This document shows, one piece after another, positions 1-8,707 of a DNA stretch of 64,000 nt. The notes under the pieces were generated by a model that was not told the origin of the DNA, searched no databases, and saw only the letters and a list, made by a program, of their open reading frames with translations. Where the stretch lies: NCBI RefSeq assembly GCF_019880225.1, contig NZ_CP082284.1:682001-746000 (forward strand), given 5' to 3'. The stretch is from Halobaculum rubrum. GTDB taxonomy: Archaea > Halobacteriota > Halobacteria > Halobacteriales > Haloferacaceae. The stretch's first letter is position 1, and each line of letters opens with the position of its first letter. Both the position numbers and the translations under genes were made by a program.

Positions 1-309
1 CGCGCGCGCCTCCCCCTCGTAGTAGTCGTCGCCGAACGGGCCGGTCATCTCGACCTCGTCACCCTCGGACAGCGCCGCGAGGTGCGCGGAGAAGTCGCCG
101 CCGTCGAGGCCGACGGTCGTCTCGTAGGTGTTGTCGGTGTCCGGCGAGGAGATCGTGTAAAACCGGGACTCCTCCTCGCCGTCGACGACGGCGGTGAGTC
201 GCACGAACTGCCCGGGCTTCCCGTCGAATCCGGCGGGCGAGTCGAGCGTCACCGCGACCGTGTCGGGACCGACCTCCGTGACGGACCGCACCGCGACTGT
301 GGCGTCCAT
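1..309 (-). CDS. FAD-binding oxidoreductase, ferredoxin-NADP reductase family (partial)
   Basis: The N-terminal 103 residues are visible; the rest lies beyond the left edge. Translation from the ATG at 309 gives a flavin-binding beta-barrel with R49-F-Y-T-I-S-S-P56, the RxY(S/T) motif that contacts FAD in the ferredoxin-NADP(+) reductase superfamily, preceded by the usual PGQFVRL strand. It probably moves electrons between NAD(P)H and a ferredoxin or similar carrier. The gene runs leftward, divergent from korA. The NAD-binding half is not visible, so the exact subfamily cannot be named. Confidence 0.8.
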   Translation of the reverse strand, partial: MDATVAVRSVTEVGPDTVAVTLDSPAGFDGKPGQFVRLTAVVDGEEESRFYTISSPDTDNTYETTVGLDGGDFSAHLAALSEGDEVEMTGPFGDDYYEGEARA

Positions 310-503
310 GGAGGCGGTTCCCGCGCCGGGTACCCGAAGCTGTCGCTTCGCGGCGCCGATAGTCGTCGCTCGTCGAACTCCGCTCGTACGCCTGTCGTCA
401 CGGACCCACGCGGCGACGCCGGTCGGTGCAATTCCTGCCGTGAGGGAGACAGAACCGATCGATCGTCGGTCGAGTGGCCGAGAGACGGTCGTTCGATTCA
501 ACG

Positions 504-512
504 TTTATATAA
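504..512 (+). promoter_or_regulatory. TATA box region upstream of korA
   Basis: TTTATATAA lies in an AT-rich patch (about 500-560) about 92 bp before the korA ATG. This suggests a transcript with a 60-70 nt leader. A strong Shine-Dalgarno sequence GGAAGGAG (588-595) sits 8 nt before the ATG at 604, unlike the many leaderless genes in this window. It decides the start of korA against the longer upstream reading frame. Confidence 0.6.
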
Positions 513-603
513 TTATACACCGTTTCGGAAATCAAAACGCCAAAAATTCGCACTCACCCCATTCAGAAGGCTTTTCCACCGACCGTGGGAAGGAGTTACC
601 AGT

Positions 604-2370
604 ATGCCAGCGGACTTCAACTGGGCCATCGGCGGAGAGGCCGGCGATGGCATCGACTCCACCGGGAAGGTCTTCGCGCAGGCGCTCTCCCGTGCGGGTC
701 GACACGTCTTCACGTCGAAGGACTTCGCCTCCCGGATCCGGGGCGGCTACACCGCGTACAAGGTACGTACGTCAACCGAGAAGGTCCGGTCGGTCGTGGA
801 TCGACTGGACGTCCTCGTCGCGCTCACGCCCCGAACGATCGAGGAGAACCTCGACGAGCTCCACGAGGGCTCGGTCATCATCTACGACGGCGAGCGGACC
901 ACGATGGCCGACGTCGAGATCCCCGAGGGGATGGTCGGACTCGACGTCCCGCTCAAGCGTCTCGCGGAGGACGCCGGCGGCGCCGTCATGCGCAACGTCG
1001 TCGCGCTGGGCGCCGCCTGTGAGGCGACGAGCTTCGACATCGAGCACCTCGACTCCTCGCTGAAGAAGCACTTCGGCGACAAGGGACAGTCCATCGTCGA
1101 CAACAACAAGCAGGCGGCCCGGCTCGGTCAGGAGCACGTCCGGGACAACTACCCCGACGCCGACCTCGACTACGACCTGGATACGACCGACAACGACTAC
1201 ATCCTGCTCAACGGCGACGAGGCGATCGGCATGGGCGCCATCGCGGCCGGCTGTAAGTACTACGCGGGGTACCCGATCACGCCCGCGACGGACGTGATGA
1301 CGTACCTGAAGGGCCGCATCGAGCACTTCGGCGGCCACGTCGTCCAGGCGGAAGACGAGCTCGCGGCGATCAACCTCGCGCTCGGCGCCGCGCGCGCCGG
1401 CGCCCGCTCGATGACCGCCACCTCCGGCCCCGGCATCGACCTGATGGCCGAGACGTTCGGCCTGGTGGCGACCTCCGAGACGCCGCTCGTCGTCGTCGAC
1501 GTGATGCGCTCGGGTCCCTCCACGGGGATGCCGACCAAGCAGGAGCAGGGCGACCTCAACATGATGCTGTACGGCGGGCACGGCGAGATCCCGCGGTTCG
1601 TCCTCGCGCCCACCACCGTCAACGAGTGCTTCTGGAAGACCGTCGAGGCGTTCAACCTCGCCGAGAAGTACCAGACACCGGTGTACCTCGCGGCCGACCT
1701 CGCGATGGCGGTCACCGAGCAGACGTTCGAGCCGGACGCGTTCGACATGGACGCCGTCGAGATCGACCGCGGCAAGGTCGTCGACGAGGAGTCCATCGCC
1801 GACCACCAGACCGAGTCGGGCGGGTTCAAGCCCCACGAGATCACCGAGGACGGCGTCTCCCCGCGCGCGATACCCGGAACCGAGGGCGGCGCCCACATGT
1901 CCACCGGGCTGGAACACGACGAGCAGGGCCGCCGGACCGAGGACACCGAGATGCGCGTCGAGCAGGTCGACAAGCGCAACCGGAAGATCGAGACCGCCCG
2001 CGAGCGCGAGGACCTCTCCCCGCGCGAGTTCGGCGACCCGGACTCCGACAACCTCGTCGTCACGTGGGGGTCCAACGAGGGAACCCTCGTGGAGGCGCTC
2101 GAGTTCCTCGAGGAGGCGGACATCGACGTACGGATCCTCTCGGTGCCGTACCTGTTCCCGCGGCCGGACCTCACGGAGGAGTTCGAGGCGGCCGACGAGG
2201 TCGTCGTCGTCGAGTGTAACGCGACGGGGCAGTTCGCGGACGTCGTCGAGCACGACACGCTCCAGCGCGTGAAGCGGGTCAACAAGTACAACGGCGTGCA
2301 ATTCAAGGCGGACGAGCTCGCAGAAGACATCAAGGAGACCCTGGCGGCGAGCCAGGAGGTGGAAGCATGA
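604..2370 (+). CDS. korA: 2-oxoacid:ferredoxin oxidoreductase, alpha subunit
   Basis: 588-residue alpha subunit of a thiamine-dependent 2-oxoacid:ferredoxin oxidoreductase. The complex oxidatively decarboxylates a 2-oxoacid (probably 2-oxoglutarate) to the acyl-CoA and reduces ferredoxin; it replaces the NAD-linked dehydrogenase in the haloarchaeal TCA cycle. The N-terminal third is the fused gamma domain, beginning MPADFNWAIGGEAGDGID. The middle carries the alpha/pyrimidine-binding domain (YAGYPITPATD, TSGPGIDLMAE) and the C-terminus is domain II. The start is fixed by the Shine-Dalgarno at 588-595. The stop overlaps korB as ATGA, so the two are translationally coupled. The length fits haloarchaeal KorA (about 587) better than PorA (about 627), but substrate choice is inferred. 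Confidence 0.93.
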   Translation: MPADFNWAIGGEAGDGIDSTGKVFAQALSRAGRHVFTSKDFASRIRGGYTAYKVRTSTEKVRSVVDRLDVLVALTPRTIEENLDELHEGSVIIYDGERTTMADVEIPEGMVGLDVPLKRLAEDAGGAVMRNVVALGAACEATSFDIEHLDSSLKKHFGDKGQSIVDNNKQAARLGQEHVRDNYPDADLDYDLDTTDNDYILLNGDEAIGMGAIAAGCKYYAGYPITPATDVMTYLKGRIEHFGGHVVQAEDELAAINLALGAARAGARSMTATSGPGIDLMAETFGLVATSETPLVVVDVMRSGPSTGMPTKQEQGDLNMMLYGGHGEIPRFVLAPTTVNECFWKTVEAFNLAEKYQTPVYLAADLAMAVTEQTFEPDAFDMDAVEIDRGKVVDEESIADHQTESGGFKPHEITEDGVSPRAIPGTEGGAHMSTGLEHDEQGRRTEDTEMRVEQVDKRNRKIETAREREDLSPREFGDPDSDNLVVTWGSNEGTLVEALEFLEEADIDVRILSVPYLFPRPDLTEEFEAADEVVVVECNATGQFADVVEHDTLQRVKRVNKYNGVQFKADELAEDIKETLAASQEVEA

Positions 2371-3233
2371 GTTCCCAGGTAAGGTTCACCGACTTCAAAT
2401 CCGACAAGCAGCCCACGTGGTGTCCCGGGTGCGGCGACTTCGGGACGATGAACGGCATGATGAAGGCGCTCGCGGAGACGGGCAACGACCCCGACAACAC
2501 GTTCGTCGTCGCCGGCATCGGCTGTTCGGGCAAGATCGGCACGTACATGCACAGCTACGCCATCCACGGCGTCCACGGCCGCGCGCTTCCGGTCGGCGCG
2601 GGCGTGAAGATGGCCAACCCCGACCTGGAAGTGATGGTCGCGGGCGGCGACGGCGACGGCTACTCCATCGGCGCGGGGCACTTCGTCCACGCCGTCCGCC
2701 GCAACGTCGACATGAGCTACATCGTGATGGACAACCGCATCTACGGGCTGACGAAGGGGCAGGCCTCCCCGACCAGCCGGGAGGACTTCGAAACCTCCAC
2801 GACGCCGGACGGGCCCCAGCAGCCCCCCGTCAACCCGCTCGCGCTCGCGCTCGCCTCGGGCGCGACGTTCATCGCGCAGTCGTTCTCCAGCGACGCCCTG
2901 CGTCACCAGGAGATCGTCCAGCAGGCCATCGAGCACGACGGCTTCGGCTTCGTGAACGTGTTCTCGCCGTGCGTGACGTTCAACGACGTGGACACGTACG
3001 ACTACTTCCGCGACTCGCTGGTCGACCTCGCCGAGACGGACTACGACCCGACCGACCGCGACGCGGCCAAGGAGAAGGTCCTCGACGCCGACAAGGAGTA
3101 CATGGGCGTGCTCTATCAGGACGAGGACAGTCAGTCGTACGAGCAGACCCACGGCCTCGACTCCGACATGAGCGAGATCGACCACGAGGGCGCGCCCGAG
3201 GACGCGACGGACCTCGTGAGAGAGTTCTACTAA
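2367..3233 (+). CDS. korB: 2-oxoacid:ferredoxin oxidoreductase, beta subunit
   Basis: 288-residue beta subunit that binds thiamine diphosphate and the [4Fe-4S] cluster. Cluster cysteines C19-P-G-C22 and C53 (GIGCSGKIG) are visible. The ThDP/Mg motif appears as AGGDGDGYSIG followed by NRIYGLTKGQ. Length matches haloarchaeal KorB. It starts inside the korA stop codon (ATGA). No delta/ferredoxin subunit gene follows; haloarchaeal enzymes are two-subunit complexes and use a separate 2Fe-2S ferredoxin. Confidence 0.95.
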   Translation: MSSQVRFTDFKSDKQPTWCPGCGDFGTMNGMMKALAETGNDPDNTFVVAGIGCSGKIGTYMHSYAIHGVHGRALPVGAGVKMANPDLEVMVAGGDGDGYSIGAGHFVHAVRRNVDMSYIVMDNRIYGLTKGQASPTSREDFETSTTPDGPQQPPVNPLALALASGATFIAQSFSSDALRHQEIVQQAIEHDGFGFVNVFSPCVTFNDVDTYDYFRDSLVDLAETDYDPTDRDAAKEKVLDADKEYMGVLYQDEDSQSYEQTHGLDSDMSEIDHEGAPEDATDLVREFY

Positions 3234-3990
3234 CGGACCGCCGTTCACGGGGCCTTGCGCCTCCGAACGACTCGCTTCGCTCGTCTCCCGTGATCTCGTT
3301 CGTGCGTCGAGAGGGCTTCGCTCTCTCGCCGGTACCGGACGCCGGAGGGGTCCGGTCGGCAGTCGGGGCCGCCGGCGTATCCGCGAGGTGTTGGACGGCG
3401 AGTACGGCAGCTCGGTGCGGGAGGCCTCCGGATCGACCAACAGGCGCGAGGTCGGGAGCCCGGTCACAACTGATCCCCCGCTTCGTCACTCCGTCCAGTA
3501 CCCCGGAACCCGGCGGTTCCCGTGCGGCCCGCAGCTCGATAGCGGGATCCGAGGGACGGCTGTCGGATCCACGCAACTGGCATACGATCGTTCATTGCGT
3601 GCCAAGCGACAAGGCGATCCCCCGGGCCCCCACTTCCGATCACAGGAGCTCTCCGAACGGATTCACCGGTGTGAGGGAACGCAACGAACACGGACCGATC
3701 GGGGTACGCGAACCACATTCCAACGCGACGATATCCGTGATGGATGCTCCGATCGCGACGTGTGTGCTCAAACGCGTCGAGCCCGGGGCCGACGTCGAGG
3801 CGCGTTGAAGCGTGTCGGCCAACGCGGCAACGCGTGGCGCGCGACGGAAGCACGGTGCGTGGAGGCCGACAGGTGCGAGTCGAAGGCGAACAACAACCGC
3901 GGAACGGGGCGCAGGTCTGCTACGGGTCGTCCTCGAGACGTCGATTCAACGGATCCGGCGGCTGGGTCGGGGGTCGGGTCCGGCCCGTCG
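3234..3990. other. gene-poor stretch between korB and the Bat-like regulator
   Basis: About 750 bp with no reading frame that shows a recognisable domain or the acidic composition of neighbouring proteins; the open frames here are Arg/Ser/Pro-rich, typical of non-coding GC-rich DNA. Near the korB end are two short palindromic elements: CGACTCGCTTCGCTCGTC (about 3268-3285) and CGAGAG-GGCTTCG-CTCTCTCG (3308-3328). They resemble the GAGCGAAGCGAG repeats seen elsewhere in the window and could fold in the korAB mRNA 3' end. Confidence 0.5.
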
Positions 3991-4647
3991 TCAGGCGGCC
4001 TCGGCTTCAACCAACAGCGTGTTCGACACCAGCGCGGAGATCCCACGGCGGAGCCGCTCGGTGACAGCCTGATCCGAGATATCGAACGCGTCCGCAAGCT
4101 CCTGTGTCGATACGTCACGCGGCAGCGAGTAGTATCCCGATTCGACCGCGTACGTGAGCGTTTCACGCTGCTGTGGCGTCAGTCCGTACCACGGGCCAGC
4201 ATCGGGTCTCGTCGGATTGTAGATGTGCTTGATCGACACCTGAATGTCTCGTTCGATGTAGTACTCTTGAAACGCCGAGAGCGCCTCGTGGGTCGGAAAC
4301 CTGAGTTCAAAGCTCCACACCTCGGCCGTGCCGGTCGCGCTCAACATGGCCCCTCCCAGATCGAGGATCGCCTGCAACAGCGTCCCCTCAGACGGCTCCC
4401 AATCCAGCGCGTACAGCATCTCCCCGTCGTGTGAGTTGACGAGTTCGAGTTTTTCGACCGACGGGTGCGCTCGAGTCGCACGTTCGAACTCATCCCGAGC
4501 CCCGTTGTGAATGCGAACGAACGGTATCGCTTTCCCTCCCAATGGCACCATCGTCTCCACCGTGAGCTCTGTTACCCCTTCTACGTGGAGGATCTGCCCC
4601 AACTCGAACCCGTCAGCCGGAACAGTCAGATCGACGATAACAGCCAT
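3991..4647 (-). CDS. Bat-like helix-turn-helix transcriptional regulator
   Basis: 218-residue regulator of the haloarchaeal bacterio-opsin-activator (Bat/HTH_10) family. The last 60 residues form the HTH_10 domain, beginning LTPQQRETLTYAVESGYY and continuing through STQELADAFDISDQAVTERLRR, the usual helix-turn-helix core. The first 150 residues are a sensory-type domain without a recognised cofactor site. I chose the ATG at 4647 because a TATA-like GGTTTTATTC (minus strand, about 4673-4684) sits about 30 bp upstream, consistent with a leaderless mRNA. It is divergent from the small acidic protein at 4865, and two inverted repeats lie between them. The regulated genes are unknown. Confidence 0.85.
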   Translation of the reverse strand: MAVIVDLTVPADGFELGQILHVEGVTELTVETMVPLGGKAIPFVRIHNGARDEFERATRAHPSVEKLELVNSHDGEMLYALDWEPSEGTLLQAILDLGGAMLSATGTAEVWSFELRFPTHEALSAFQEYYIERDIQVSIKHIYNPTRPDAGPWYGLTPQQRETLTYAVESGYYSLPRDVSTQELADAFDISDQAVTERLRRGISALVSNTLLVEAEAA

Positions 4648-4758
4648 CGGTACCTTTCTATTCAGACGTAACCCGAATAAAACCCTAGTAGGGATACTAT
4701 ACCGAACGAAGTCGAACATGGTGTATCATGCTATTCGGTGCTACTTTCCCTCCAGCGG

Positions 4759-4774
4759 ACATATCAGAATATGT
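4759..4774. promoter_or_regulatory. inverted repeat ACATAT-CAGA-ATATGT
   Basis: Perfect 6-bp arms with a 4-bp spacer, in the divergent spacer between the Bat-like regulator (start 4647) and the small protein (start 4865). It is AT-rich against a very GC-rich background. It could be an operator or part of a promoter; no direct evidence shows which. Confidence 0.4.
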
Positions 4775-4806
4775 AGAAACTCACGACTGTGGGCGACCGA
4801 CCGTGT

Positions 4807-4823
4807 GTGCGATCCGATCGCAC
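4807..4823. promoter_or_regulatory. 17-bp palindrome upstream of small acidic protein
   Basis: GTGCGATC-C-GATCGCAC, perfect 8-bp arms around one central base, 41 bp before the ATG at 4865. It may be a regulator binding site or a leader hairpin for the small protein. Confidence 0.4.
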
Positions 4824-4864
4824 GCTACGTCGCCGTTGTTCCACAGGCGGAGTGTGGTTCCCAT

Positions 4865-5044
4865 ATGACAGCCAACTTCACAGCCGACGACAAAGTATCA
4901 AGTATAGAGGAGTTCGAGGCGGCGCTCGACGAGGTAATGCTCACCGCCCTCGAGAGCGGTATCGATCTGCGGGGAACGTGGGAGTACCGCACCGACGAGG
5001 AGGCGTCCGACGTGGAGGTCATGATCGTCGAACTCGCCGCGTGA
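4865..5044 (+). CDS. small acidic hypothetical protein (59 aa)
   Basis: A 59-residue acidic protein starting MTANFTADDKVSSIEEFE and ending VEVMIVELAA. Composition (about one third Asp/Glu) and a regular helix-then-strand pattern are typical of real haloarchaeal small proteins. I do not recognise the family. It lies alone, divergent from the Bat-like regulator, with two palindromes upstream. Regulation by the neighbouring HTH_10 protein is plausible because they share the spacer, but this is inference. Confidence 0.65.
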   Translation: MTANFTADDKVSSIEEFEAALDEVMLTALESGIDLRGTWEYRTDEEASDVEVMIVELAA

Positions 5045-5321
5045 TACTCGAGCCCTCGCCTGAAAGCGAACGTTGAGGTGTACTCCGTGGTGGGCCATCC
5101 GGATTTGGGTTCGTACACCGGCGGTGCCTAACACACGTTGATATCCCGGACGGAGTGAACAGGTACGGAAACCCCCACCACACCCCCAGGTAGTGCCGCT
5201 CGTCTCTCGGTGCAGGCGCTCGGACGGCCCGAGCTCGTACTCCGGGCGGATAGCATCGAGGAGCCGGGGACGGCTCTTCGACGGCCGACGAAACCCCGGG
5301 AACGTTGGGACCGATCGCGGG

Positions 5322-6164
5322 CTACCGTTCCCGCACGACCACGAACTCCGCCAGATCGCGGAGGTAGCCTCGGGCGTCGGACTCCCCGATCCCGGCGGTC
5401 TCCAGCGCCTCCAGCGCGGCGTCGGCCTGGTCCCGGGCGCGCTGGTCGGCCTCCTCGGGCGTGAGATCGGTTACCTGCAGGAGCGACGGGCGGTCGACGG
5501 CCTCGTCGACGCCGGTCGGCTTGCCGAGATCGTCGGCGTCGGCGGTCGCGTCGAGCACGTCGTCGCGGATCTGGAAGGCGACGCCGACGCGCTCGGCGTA
5601 GTCGCCGAACGCCTCGATCGTGAACCCGTCGGCGCCGGCCGCGACGGCGCCGAGCTCGGCGGCGGCGCGGAACAGCGCACCCGTCTTGCGGCGGGCGAGC
5701 GTCATGTACTCCTCTTCGTTGGTCGGCTTCGCGACCAACTCGGTGGCCTCGCCCTCGCCCAACTCGACCATCGCCTCGGCGACGACCTGCATCGCCTGCT
5801 CGTCCGCCGAGAACAGGGCGAACGCCTCGCCGAGCATGCCGTCCGAGCCGACGATCGCGGCGCCGTAGCCGAACTCCGCCCACGCGGAGGGGGTGCCGCG
5901 GCGCACGTCCGAGCGGTCGATGATGTCGTCGACGACCAGCGAGGCGTTGTGGACGAGTTCCACGCCGACCGCGAAGTCGACGGCGTCCTCGGGGGCGCCG
6001 CCGGCGGCCTCGCACGCGAGGAGCGTCACGGTGGGGCGGACCCGCTTGCCGCCCGCCAGCACGACGTGTTCGATCTCCTCGGAGAGCTGCGGCGGGTCGA
6101 CCGCCCCCGTCACCTCGGCGAGGCGCTCGTTCGCCATCGCGACCCGACGCTCCAGATACTCCAT
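5322..6164 (-). CDS. polyprenyl diphosphate synthase (short form)
   Basis: 280-residue trans-isoprenyl diphosphate synthase, which condenses isopentenyl diphosphate with an allylic diphosphate. GGKRVRP (38-44) is the IPP-binding loop, D79-D-I-I-D83 the first aspartate-rich motif followed by RRGTPS, and D201-D-V-L-D205 the second. The family is usually 320-350 residues; this one is shorter, with a trimmed N-terminus and C-terminal helices, so it may be a paralogue of the main geranylgeranyl diphosphate synthase rather than the main lipid-chain enzyme. The start is the ATG at 6164, divergent from the CBS protein. Chain length cannot be read from sequence with certainty. Confidence 0.88.
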   Translation of the reverse strand: MEYLERRVAMANERLAEVTGAVDPPQLSEEIEHVVLAGGKRVRPTVTLLACEAAGGAPEDAVDFAVGVELVHNASLVVDDIIDRSDVRRGTPSAWAEFGYGAAIVGSDGMLGEAFALFSADEQAMQVVAEAMVELGEGEATELVAKPTNEEEYMTLARRKTGALFRAAAELGAVAAGADGFTIEAFGDYAERVGVAFQIRDDVLDATADADDLGKPTGVDEAVDRPSLLQVTDLTPEEADQRARDQADAALEALETAGIGESDARGYLRDLAEFVVVRER

Positions 6165-6347
6165 TGACGCGTGTTCGGGCCCGGGCGGAAAAGAGGGTAC
6201 CGGATGGCGGTTGCCGTCACGACCCGGAGTCGCCACTGAACCGTCCGGGTCGTCCGGAGCATCCGGGCCGTCCGGCCGTGGCGAGTCCCCTCCTCGATGG
6301 TCCGTGGAGGGGAAACACCCATACCTCCCGTTTCCGTTCGTATCGGT

Positions 6348-6722
6348 ATGAGTTCCAACGGGAGAACGACCGTCAGAGAGGTAATGTCGTCGCCGCTGGA
6401 GACGATCGGGAGCGACGCGACGGTACGGGAGGCGGCCCGGAAGATGCGGGAGAAAGAGGTCAGCGCGCTGGTCGTTTTGACCTCCCCGCGGGCGATCGTC
6501 AGCAGCACCGACGTGATCGAGGCCGTCGCCGACGGCCGGAACGTCGCCGAGCTGCAGGTGGCGGACGTGATGACGACCGACGTCGAGACCGTCACCCCCG
6601 ACCTCTACATGGAGGAGGTCGCCGAGATGATGACGACGTACGGCATCAAACACCTCCCCGTCGTCGACGACGACTACGTCGGGATGGTCTCCTCGACCGA
6701 CGTCACCGCCTCCCGCTCCTGA
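6348..6722 (+). CDS. two-CBS-domain protein
   Basis: 124 residues made of a tandem CBS pair (TVREVMSSPLETIGSDATVREA and QVADVMTTDVETVTPDLYMEEV), each ending in the TDV strand typical of CBS motifs. Stand-alone CBS pairs bind adenosyl ligands such as AMP, ATP or SAM and act as energy or redox sensors; the ligand and partner here are unknown. The ATG at 6348 is preceded by a TATA-like CCATACC about 28-34 bp upstream. The gene is flanked by minus-strand genes on both sides and so is probably monocistronic. Confidence 0.88.
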   Translation: MSSNGRTTVREVMSSPLETIGSDATVREAARKMREKEVSALVVLTSPRAIVSSTDVIEAVADGRNVAELQVADVMTTDVETVTPDLYMEEVAEMMTTYGIKHLPVVDDDYVGMVSSTDVTASRS

Positions 6723-6877
6723 TCGCACGGCGAGCGGCGGACCGCAAACGGGGCGGATACCGCGTCCCGAGCGAGGCGGCTATCGTGGCCGAGCGGAGCA
6801 GGAGGCCGATAGCGCCAGCTCCGGGCGTGAGCGACGTGACCGCCGAGAACGGACGCGAGGAGGCAGCGATCGGGGAG

Positions 6878-7831
6878 CTACTCGAACTGGTCGATCAGCG
6901 CGGGCACCACGTCGAACAGGTCGCCGACGATCCCGTAGTCGGCGATGTCGAAGATCGGGGCGTTCGGGTCGGTGTTGATCGCGATGATCGTCTCGGCGCC
7001 CTTCATCCCGGCGACGTGCTGGACGGCTCCGGAGATTCCGATCGCGAGATACACGTCCGGCGTCACCTGCTTGCCCGACTGGCCGACCTGGCGGTTCTTC
7101 GGGAGCCAGCCGCTGTCGACGATGGGTCGCGAGGAGGACATCGTCGCGCCGGTGACCTCGGCGAGCTCCTCGATGAGTTCGAGGTTCTCCTCCTCCTCGA
7201 TGCCGCGACCGATCGAGACGAGGAACTCCGCGTCGGCGATGTCCACGTCGCCGGCGCCGACCTCCTGGAAGCCCTGAACGCGGGCGCCGGACGCCGACTC
7301 GTCGAAGTCGTACTCGAACGCATCGACGGGCACGTCGGCGGTCTCCTCGACGGCGGGCCACTCGCCGCCGCGCACGGTGACGGCGACGGGCTCCTCGCTC
7401 ACCTCGAGGGTCGTCTCGACCTTCGAGCCGTACATCTCGCGGGTCGCCTCCAGCCCGTCGTCGTACGCGAGGTCGACCGCGTCGGCGACCAGCGGCACGT
7501 CGAGGCGGTTCGCCACCGCCGGCGCGTAGTCGAGCCCGTTGACCGAGTTCGGCATGAGCACGGCCGTCGGACCGAGTTCCTCGAACAGCGCGACGGTCGC
7601 GCCGGCGTACAGGTCGTGGTTGAACTCCTCGCCCGCCTCGACCGTGTGGATCGCGTCGACGCCCGCAAGCGAGAGCCGGTCGGCGAACTCGTCCACGTCG
7701 CCGGCGATCACCGCGAGGTGGAGCTCCCCGCCGAGGTCGTCGGCCAGTTCGCGCCCGGCGCGGACCAGCTCGAAGCTCACGTCGCGCACGGCGCCGCGGC
7801 GGTGGTCGGCGACCGCGAGCACGTCGCTCAT
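6878..7831 (-). CDS. etfA: electron transfer flavoprotein, alpha subunit
   Basis: 317-residue EtfA. The C-terminal FAD-binding domain carries SSSRPIVDSGWLPKNRQVGQSG, then YLAIGISGAVQHVAGM and IIAINTDPNAPIFDIADYGIVGD, the family signature. ETF carries electrons from acyl-CoA or other dehydrogenases to the quinone pool. The gene overlaps the end of etfB by an ATGA junction (7828-7831). No FixCX-type genes are nearby, so a beta-oxidation or general dehydrogenase role is more likely than bifurcation, though the partner is not visible. Confidence 0.95.
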   Translation of the reverse strand: MSDVLAVADHRRGAVRDVSFELVRAGRELADDLGGELHLAVIAGDVDEFADRLSLAGVDAIHTVEAGEEFNHDLYAGATVALFEELGPTAVLMPNSVNGLDYAPAVANRLDVPLVADAVDLAYDDGLEATREMYGSKVETTLEVSEEPVAVTVRGGEWPAVEETADVPVDAFEYDFDESASGARVQGFQEVGAGDVDIADAEFLVSIGRGIEEEENLELIEELAEVTGATMSSSRPIVDSGWLPKNRQVGQSGKQVTPDVYLAIGISGAVQHVAGMKGAETIIAINTDPNAPIFDIADYGIVGDLFDVVPALIDQFE

Positions 7832-8619
7832 TCCGAGACCACCCCCTTCTCTCGGAGCACGGCAGCCAACTCCGCGGCCTGCTCGTCTGCCGCCCCGTCG
7901 AAGTACGTCGCGTCCGACTCCGTCTCCGGCTCGTACATCCCGGTGCGCGAGATGGGCGAGGCGACCGCGTCGGCGTCGAGCCCTAAGTCGGCGAGCCCGA
8001 ACTCGGCTATCTCCTTGCTCTGTGCCTGGCGGATACCGCGGAGGCTGGCGTACCGCGGCTCGTTCAGCCCCGTCTGGATGGTGAGGACCGCGGGAAGGTC
8101 CACGTCGGTCAGTTCCTCGATGCCGCCCTCCAGCTCGCGGTGGACGTGGGCCAGCGAGAGATCGTCCTCGGTCTCCAGGTGGTTGACGACCGCCGCCCAG
8201 TCGAAGCCGATCTCGTCGGCCAGCGAGACGCCGGTGGCGCCGAAGCCGTCGTCGGCCGCCTGCACGCCCGAGAGCACGAGGTCGGGCTCCTCCTCCTCGA
8301 CGACGGCCGCGAACAGGCGCGTCTTGGCCGCCACATCGAGGTCGGCGGCGGCGACGTCGTCGTCCCACACGCGGATCGCGCGGTCGACGCCCTTCGCGAG
8401 CGCCATCCGGATCGTCTCCTCGGAGCGCTCGGGACCGATCGTCGCGGAGACGACCTCCACGTCGTCGTACGTCTCAGAGAGCTGGACGGCCGCCTCGACG
8501 GCGTAGTCGTCCCACTCGTTGAGGTCGTATTCGAGGAACTGCTCCCCGATGTCTGTCCCCTCGATCTCGAAGTCGTCGGCCGCTTCCGCGACCTCCTTGA
8601 CCGTGACGAGGATCTTCAT
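7828..8619 (-). CDS. etfB: electron transfer flavoprotein, beta subunit
   Basis: 263-residue EtfB beginning MKILVTVKEVAEAADDFEI. It has LNEWDDYAVEAAVQL near residue 35, the AMP-binding region GVQAADDGFGATGVSLADEIG, and the recognition-loop strand LTIQTGLNEPRYASLRGI. It pairs with EtfA, encoded immediately downstream with a 4-nt overlap. The ATG at 8619 follows directly after the upstream gene's end, with about 85 bp separating it from the membrane HTH gene. Confidence 0.95.
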   Translation of the reverse strand: MKILVTVKEVAEAADDFEIEGTDIGEQFLEYDLNEWDDYAVEAAVQLSETYDDVEVVSATIGPERSEETIRMALAKGVDRAIRVWDDDVAAADLDVAAKTRLFAAVVEEEEPDLVLSGVQAADDGFGATGVSLADEIGFDWAAVVNHLETEDDLSLAHVHRELEGGIEELTDVDLPAVLTIQTGLNEPRYASLRGIRQAQSKEIAEFGLADLGLDADAVASPISRTGMYEPETESDATYFDGAADEQAAELAAVLREKGVVSE

Positions 8620-8707
8620 CGCGCAAGCGTTGCCACGGTCGGAGGTAAACAGTTTCGGAACCGTCGGCAACGGGTGACGCCTCGGTTCCGAGCGGCGGGT
8701 CCGCCCG

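Noticed and set aside
82-603. Long N-terminal extension of the korA reading frame
   Set aside because: The extra 174 codons are Arg/Ser-rich, overlap a gene on the other strand, and a strong Shine-Dalgarno at 588-595 and the conserved start of KorA fix the ATG at 604.
1260-3467. Long antisense open frame opposite korAB
   Set aside because: It mirrors GC-rich codon use on the other strand; composition is Arg/Ser/Val-rich with no domain. The same holds for the long antisense frames at 5193-6167, 17381-19483, 54015-57443 and others.
3464-3853. Possible 129-residue gene in the gap after korB
   Set aside because: The product is Arg/Gly-rich and not acidic, with no promoter or ribosome site and no recognisable motif.
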